A stretch of DNA of 45,590 nt from Campylobacterales bacterium. GTDB taxonomy: Bacteria; Campylobacterota; Campylobacteria; Campylobacterales; Nitratiruptoraceae. Of this stretch, positions 41,495 through 45,590 are shown piece after piece. Within the stretch, counting starts at the first letter, position 1. Every line of letters starts with the position of its first letter. The translations under genes were made by a program, and so were the position numbers. The notes below the pieces were generated by a model, which was given only the letters and a program-made list of their open reading frames with translations, was not told the origin of the DNA and did not search any database. The stretch is from the NCBI GenBank assembly GCA_027024145.1, contig JALVTF010000024.1, positions 1 to 45,590 of the forward strand. The letters run 5' to 3'.

Positions 41495-42487
41495 ATGAAA
41501 GAGGCACTACTTGAAAAAATCCAGGGTGAGTTTCCCATCTGCCGGCGACCGTTTGCAAAGCTTGGCGAGGAGTTGGGTGTCAGCGAAGAGGAGGTGCTGA
41601 GGCTCTATAGAGACCTCGTGGATGAAGGGATCATCCGCCAAACATCGGCGATATTCGATACCAAGAGCCTCGGCTACGATTCGTCGCTGGTGGCTTTCAA
41701 AGCCCACGATATAGAAAGAGCGGCAGCCTTTATCAACACCCATCCGGGAGTTTCGCACAACTACGAGCGCGACCACGATTTTAATCTTTGGTTTACCATC
41801 GCTACGCCGCCTGATAGCGAGCTGGGGCTGCAAAAGACGGTGGAGATTTTGGCCCAGCATACGGGAGCTGAGGAGTATATCTTGCTGCCTACCAAGAAGA
41901 TGTTTAAGATCAAAGTCCAGCTCTCGATGCAGGGAGCCACCACCAAAAAGGAGAAGGTGGAAGAGAAGAAAAAGGAGCGCTTTGAGCTGGAACCACTCCA
42001 TATCGAGCTCATCAAAGCTTTGCAAGAGAACATCGAGCCGGTGCCCGAGCCCTTCGCGAAAGTGGTGGAGAGCCTCGGGATCGACTATGAGACACTCCAA
42101 AGAGAAGCCGAGCGTCTCAGGCGCGGCGGCTATATGCGCCGTTTCGCTACGATCCTGCGCCACCGCAAAGCGGGATTTACAGCCAATGCCATGGTGGTGT
42201 GGCGCGTGGATGAAGCACGAGCCGAAGAGTTAGGCAGGAAAGTAGCTGCCTACAAGGCCGTGAGCCACTGCTATTTGCGTCCCACCTATCCCAACTGGCC
42301 CTACGCGCTCTTTAGTATGATTCATGGCAAATCCAAAGAGGAAGTGGAGGCGGTGGTAGAAGAGATCGCGCAAGAAATCGAGCCAAAAGAGTATCGCTAC
42401 CTCTACTCCACGCGCGAATTCAAAAAGCAGCGCATCAAGTACTTTAGCAATACCTTTTATGAATGGGAGCGACGTTATGGTGGTTGA
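41495..42487 (+). CDS. Fused siroheme decarboxylase (NirDL/NirGH- or AhbAB-type)
   Basis: Predicted 330-residue protein of two Lrp/AsnC-like halves in tandem. The first has GVSHNYERDHDFNLWFTIA and the second AVSHCYLRPTYPNWPYALFSMIHG, the known decarboxylase signatures with ligand histidines. Each half starts with a degenerate helix-turn-helix. The two units are joined by a charged linker near residues 150-170. It makes 12,18-didecarboxysiroheme for NirJ. AAAGGAG precedes the ATG. Confidence 0.9.
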   Translation: MKEALLEKIQGEFPICRRPFAKLGEELGVSEEEVLRLYRDLVDEGIIRQTSAIFDTKSLGYDSSLVAFKAHDIERAAAFINTHPGVSHNYERDHDFNLWFTIATPPDSELGLQKTVEILAQHTGAEEYILLPTKKMFKIKVQLSMQGATTKKEKVEEKKKERFELEPLHIELIKALQENIEPVPEPFAKVVESLGIDYETLQREAERLRRGGYMRRFATILRHRKAGFTANAMVVWRVDEARAEELGRKVAAYKAVSHCYLRPTYPNWPYALFSMIHGKSKEEVEAVVEEIAQEIEPKEYRYLYSTREFKKQRIKYFSNTFYEWERRYGG

Positions 42488-42833
42488 TTTTTTTCGTGAA
42501 GAATTGGTGTTTATTCTGATCGCGCTTTTCGTTTTCGCTATCGCCCTCTTCGTGGTCACGAGGCCTTTTGTACATCTGCCGGCGAAGAAGATTCTCACAG
42601 GCTTGGGAGCCTTTTTAGCCCTGATGCTGGTGCTGCATTATAGCTGGCGTCAGCACCACATGGAGCAGGTGCGTGAGGCTTTCAAGGCTGGCAAGAATAT
42701 TCTTTGCCTCGATAAGACCAATAAAATCGGCTACGTGCTTATCAACCGCGGCGAATGGAAGATAAAAAAGGACGAGTTCGTCCATCCAGAATTTCCAAGA
42801 GGCTACAATATCAGAGAGTGCGTGGTGGAGTGA
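42477..42833 (+). CDS. Unknown protein with two N-terminal membrane helices
   Basis: Predicted 118-residue protein: two hydrophobic helices (about 9-28 and 38-56), then a soluble part with HHMEQVREAFKAGKNILCLDKT and GYVLINRGEWKIKKDEFVHPEF. No family recognised. ATG 42477 is favoured by GGGAG upstream; ATG 42459 would extend it six residues. It overlaps the decarboxylase gene by 11 bp, which suggests a role in d1 or denitrification metabolism, but nothing more can be said. Confidence 0.75.
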   Translation: MVVDFFREELVFILIALFVFAIALFVVTRPFVHLPAKKILTGLGAFLALMLVLHYSWRQHHMEQVREAFKAGKNILCLDKTNKIGYVLINRGEWKIKKDEFVHPEFPRGYNIRECVVE

Positions 42834-43203
42834 ACGTGGCTACCGGATAACGAGGGATGATGGCGTCTTGCGTCATGATAGTCAGTTTTTCACATTGAGC
42901 CTGTGCTATGAGAATGCGATCGAAGGGATCTTTGTGGATATCGGGAAGATTGCGCAGAGCAAGGGTATGTGAAGCAAAAATCGGTAAGATGGTAAAATCC
43001 TCTTCCTCTATTGCTTGAAAGTAGTTTTCATCTATTGTGAGCTTACCAAGATTGCGTTTTATCTCTATCTCCCACATGGATGCTACACTTACGACTATTT
43101 CATTGTTTGGATCGGCGATGCAGTCGCGAAAAATACTAGCGAGATTTGGATGGTCGTAGAGCCACCAGATGAGTATATGCGTATCGAGCAGATAGCGATT
43201 CAT
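42811..43203 (-). CDS. VapC-type PIN-domain toxin
   Basis: Predicted 130-residue PIN-domain ribonuclease. The acidic active-site residues are visible in YLLDTHILIWW (Asp8), SVASMWEIEIK and HKDPFDRILIAQA. It overlaps its antitoxin gene by 4 bp and the convergent unknown gene by 23 bp. PIN toxins cleave RNA when the labile antitoxin is lost. It appears intact. Confidence 0.9.
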   Translation of the reverse strand: MNRYLLDTHILIWWLYDHPNLASIFRDCIADPNNEIVVSVASMWEIEIKRNLGKLTIDENYFQAIEEEDFTILPIFASHTLALRNLPDIHKDPFDRILIAQAQCEKLTIMTQDAIIPRYPVATFTPPRTL

Positions 43204-43427
43204 GAGCCAAAAAGCTCCTCGATGTCACTATCTGCTTCGTCAAAATGTGCCATATCGAGAGGTTTGCCTGCCAAAACCCCCGGTTTGCGTTTTTTGTGTT
43301 TTGGGGTGTAGGGTTTGAGGATTGCGACTGCTTTGCCGGCTTTTGCGATAATGATCTCCTCTCCTTTTGCCGCGAGCTCTACAAGTTTTGAAAGATTGGT
43401 TTTTGCTTCATGCATATTGACGGTCAT
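43200..43427 (-). CDS. Phd/YefM-type antitoxin
   Basis: Predicted 75-residue protein beginning MTVNMHEAKTNLSKLVELAAKGEEIIIAKAGKAVAIL, the first part of which is typical of Phd/YefM antitoxins; the disordered acidic tail would block the toxin. AAGGAGG lies right upstream, adjoining an 18-bp palindrome. It is first in the toxin-antitoxin operon. Confidence 0.9.
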   Translation of the reverse strand: MTVNMHEAKTNLSKLVELAAKGEEIIIAKAGKAVAILKPYTPKHKKRKPGVLAGKPLDMAHFDEADSDIEELFGS

Positions 43428-43437
43428 CGCTACCTCC

Positions 43438-43455
43438 TTAGCTAATATTAGCTAA
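43438..43455. promoter_or_regulatory. 18-bp palindromic operator of the toxin-antitoxin operon
   Basis: TTAGCTAATATTAGCTAA is a perfect palindrome 10 bp before the antitoxin start codon, touching the ribosome site. It is also a direct repeat of TTAGCTAA. Toxin-antitoxin complexes normally repress their own operon by binding such a site. Confidence 0.75.
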
Positions 43456-43474
43456 TTTGGAACCTTTTGTCAAA

Positions 43475-44857
43475 TCACACCTCAAACACCCGTATCATGT
43501 TCGTCGTCCCCTCTTTGCCGACGATACTTCCCATCGTGATGATGACTGTATCACCAGATGCCAGGAGGTTTTGGCGTAGTGCCACGTCGCGAAACTTTTC
43601 GATGAGGCGCTCAAGATTTTTGATCTTGGGCAGTTCGATGATGCTTTGCACGCCCCAGACGAGGCTCAGTTTGTGGGAGGTCTTTTTGTCGTGCGTGATG
43701 GCGATGATGGGCGCGGCGGGACGGTACTTGGCTATAGAGCGCACGGTAGTGCCGCTACTGGTAAAACTCACGATCGCACGTGGTGCGATGGAGCGGCACA
43801 GATCCGCCACGCTGCCCGCTATCGCGTCGATATCCTTGCCTTCGTAGTGTTTGTAAAATGGATAGATCTGCATCGTCTCTTCGATCACTCTCCTAAGAGT
43901 CTGCACCGCTTGGATGGGGTATTTTCCCACGGTCGTCTCGTCGCTGAGCATCACCGCATCGCTTCCGTCCATCACGGCGTTGGCCACGTCGCTCACTTCC
44001 GCGCGGGTGGGGAATGGGGAGTTGACCATCGAGAGGAGCATCTGCGTGGCGGTAATGACCGGCTTTTTGAGGCGGTTGGCTTCCTTGATGATGCGCTTTT
44101 GGATCACGGGCACGCGCTCTATTCCCACTTCGATCCCTAAGTCCCCGCGCGCCACCATCACACCGTCGCTGGCTTCGAGAATCCCGGAGAGATTCTCCAC
44201 CGCCTTTTTGGTCTCTATCTTGGCCACTATCCAGGGATTTGCGCCGTTTGTTTGGAGGATTTTACGCGCTTTCTCGATATCGGCAGCGGTGTTGACGAAG
44301 CTAATCGCCACGATATCGACGCCGTTTTTGGCGCCAAAGAGGAGATCTTTTTCATCTTTTGGGGTGATGGCCGAGAGGCTGAGATTGGAGTGGGGGAAGT
44401 TGACCCCTTTGCGGCTTGAGAGCACGCCGGCGTTTTTAACGAGCAGCTTGGCGCGGCCATCCTCTACTTCCAATACTTTGGCTCTAATGGAGCCATCGGC
44501 GAAAAAGACATACTCGCCGGGTTTGAGATCATCGATGATCTGGGGATAGGAGAGGGTGAGTTCGTAGGGGGTTTTGGGTTTGGATTTGACCAGATAGATG
44601 GTATCGCCCTTTTTGAGCTCCAATATCCCATCGATCTCGCCGATACGGATCTTGGGTCCGCTGATATCTTGGAGGATCGCCGGTTTGGCGCCGAGCTTCT
44701 TGGCTATGGAGCGAATCTTGGTGATGGAGGCTTTGTGGGTTTTGTGATCGGCGTGGCTGAAGTTGAGACGAAACACATCCACGCCGGCACCGATGAGCTC
44801 CTCGATCTTGTCGATAGAGCTGGGACCTATCGTAGCTACGATTTTGGCTGCTTTCAC
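43475..44857 (-). CDS. pyk: Pyruvate kinase
   Basis: Predicted 460-residue glycolytic enzyme (phosphoenolpyruvate plus ADP to pyruvate plus ATP). Signature regions are KIVATIGPSS, FRLNFSHADH, the metal-site stretch WIVAKIETKKAV, GVMVARGDLGIEV and KPVITATQMLLSM. The C-terminal domain is complete. The start is GTG 44857 behind AAGGAGC. It is a housekeeping gene outside the respiration cluster, read divergently from the next gene. Confidence 0.95.
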   Translation of the reverse strand: MKAAKIVATIGPSSIDKIEELIGAGVDVFRLNFSHADHKTHKASITKIRSIAKKLGAKPAILQDISGPKIRIGEIDGILELKKGDTIYLVKSKPKTPYELTLSYPQIIDDLKPGEYVFFADGSIRAKVLEVEDGRAKLLVKNAGVLSSRKGVNFPHSNLSLSAITPKDEKDLLFGAKNGVDIVAISFVNTAADIEKARKILQTNGANPWIVAKIETKKAVENLSGILEASDGVMVARGDLGIEVGIERVPVIQKRIIKEANRLKKPVITATQMLLSMVNSPFPTRAEVSDVANAVMDGSDAVMLSDETTVGKYPIQAVQTLRRVIEETMQIYPFYKHYEGKDIDAIAGSVADLCRSIAPRAIVSFTSSGTTVRSIAKYRPAAPIIAITHDKKTSHKLSLVWGVQSIIELPKIKNLERLIEKFRDVALRQNLLASGDTVIITMGSIVGKEGTTNMIRVFEV

Positions 44858-44919
44858 GCAAGCTCCTTTTTTATTTTATAATAGCATCACTTCGTTACAT
44901 TTTAGCAACAAGGCGTGCA

Positions 44920-45590
44920 ATGCTCACAATCGCAATTGATCGCGGCGGTACCTTTACCGATGTCTACGCCATCTTTGATGGAAAAGTCTATACCGAAAAG
45001 CTGCTGAGCGTTTCGGGTGCGTATGAAGATGCCAACAGTGAGGGTGTTAGGCGAATCCTTGAGCGCATCTTTGGCCATAAGCCGGAGATTATCGACTTAG
45101 ATAGCATCGCATGGGTGCGGCTGGGCACCACCGTGGCCACCAATGCACTGCTCGAGCGCAAAGGAGCTCCCGTCACCTTCGCTGTCACCAAAGGCTTCGC
45201 CGATCTATTGGAGATCCGCTACCAGGATCGCCCCGACCTCTTCGCGCTCGATATCCAAAAACCAAAGCCGCTCTATAAAAAGGTGATAGAGATCGACGAG
45301 CGCGTACTGCCCGATGGTGATGGATACAAGGTGCTTTATAAAAACATCGAAGCGCTGCGAGGCAGTGGCGAGTCGCTGGCCGTGGCACTCCTGCACTCCT
45401 ATGGGTATGAAGCGCACGAAAAGGAGGTGGCCAAGCTTGCCGAAGGCTTTGGCCATATATCGTTTTCGAGCGAAGTCTCGCCATCGCTCAAGATCGTCAC
45501 ACGCGCCGAAACCACCGTGGTGGACGCCTACCTCACACCCGTGGTACGTGAGTATGTGGCGAAAATCTTAAAAAACTTCAGAGGCGATAC
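44920..45590 (+). CDS. Hydantoinase/5-oxoprolinase-family protein, N-terminal part
   Basis: The frame opens at ATG 44920 and runs off the right edge, giving 223 codons. It begins MLTIAIDRGGTFTDVYAI, the ATPase-type glycine loop of the HyuA/oxoprolinase family, followed by RLGTTVATNALLERKGAPV. Family members split 5-oxoproline or hydantoins using ATP. The substrate cannot be told from this part. Confidence 0.9.
   Translation, partial: MLTIAIDRGGTFTDVYAIFDGKVYTEKLLSVSGAYEDANSEGVRRILERIFGHKPEIIDLDSIAWVRLGTTVATNALLERKGAPVTFAVTKGFADLLEIRYQDRPDLFALDIQKPKPLYKKVIEIDERVLPDGDGYKVLYKNIEALRGSGESLAVALLHSYGYEAHEKEVAKLAEGFGHISFSSEVSPSLKIVTRAETTVVDAYLTPVVREYVAKILKNFRGD

Noticed and set aside
41495-42487. 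Lrp/AsnC transcription regulator
   Set aside because: Both halves carry siroheme-decarboxylase signatures and the gene sits with heme d1 genes, so the helix-turn-helix resemblance reflects shared ancestry.

Overview
The window looks like chromosome of a chemolithotrophic, denitrifying member of the Campylobacterota (former Epsilonproteobacteria), related to Sulfurimonas, Sulfurovum or Nitratiruptor. The evidence is the napAGHBFLD gene order without napC, a monoheme-type SoxA, a CetB-like PAS protein, and AT-rich promoters that often show only a TACAAT-type -10. The genus cannot be fixed from this sequence alone. No rRNA, tRNA, CRISPR array, phage or insertion sequence was recognised. Genes are tightly packed, many with ATGA, TAGTG or TGATG overlaps.

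Layout. (1) 1-651, minus strand: a leucine-rich-variant repeat protein coupled to a second gene that runs off the left edge. (2) 1142-8056: a complete periplasmic thiosulfate-oxidation (Sox) operon, soxC-D-X-Y-Z-A-(unknown)-B. (3) 8143-9449: a MOSC protein, an unknown protein and a secreted DsrE-like protein. (4) 9656-18080: a secreted tandem rhodanese, then a periplasmic type II DMSO-reductase-family molybdoenzyme (alpha, beta, and a gamma subunit fused to cytochrome c), a Cys-rich secreted protein, a TorD-like chaperone and a multi-cluster ferredoxin. Its substrate is unknown, and it is the best candidate here for an undescribed sulfur-redox system. (5) 18156-20999: a small protein, a heme-copper-oxidase-like membrane protein, a MIP18-type Fe-S protein, a tiny membrane protein and a DUF1858/DUF2249-type protein, possibly NO- or iron-related. 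(6) 20986-30477: an FmdE-like gene (minus), the nap operon ending in a PAS sensor, and a porin. (7) 30571-42487: a Crp/Fnr regulator, norCB, cytochrome cd1 nitrite reductase nirS, a two-cytochrome NirN-like protein, and the heme d1 pathway (nirJ, nirF, nirE, a Met8-type siroheme synthase and a fused siroheme decarboxylase). (8) 42477-45590: an unknown membrane protein, a VapC/Phd-type toxin-antitoxin pair, pyruvate kinase and the start of a hydantoinase/oxoprolinase gene.

How it works together. Sox (and perhaps the molybdoenzyme) would feed electrons from reduced sulfur into the periplasmic cytochrome pool. Nap, NirS and Nor would spend electrons reducing nitrate to nitrite, NO and N2O. No nosZ is in the window. 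Nearly every gene needed to turn uroporphyrinogen III into heme d1 lies beside nirS. TTGAT-N4-(A/G)TCAA boxes lie upstream of nap, the porin, nor-nir, and the divergent met8/decarboxylase pair. In three of these four, and on both sides of the last, the -10 hexamer starts 29.5 bp from the box centre, the geometry of a class II Crp/Fnr activator. The regulator encoded at 30571-31209 is the obvious candidate. A related but ambiguous box, overlapping a Fur-like palindrome, precedes the gene at 18156.
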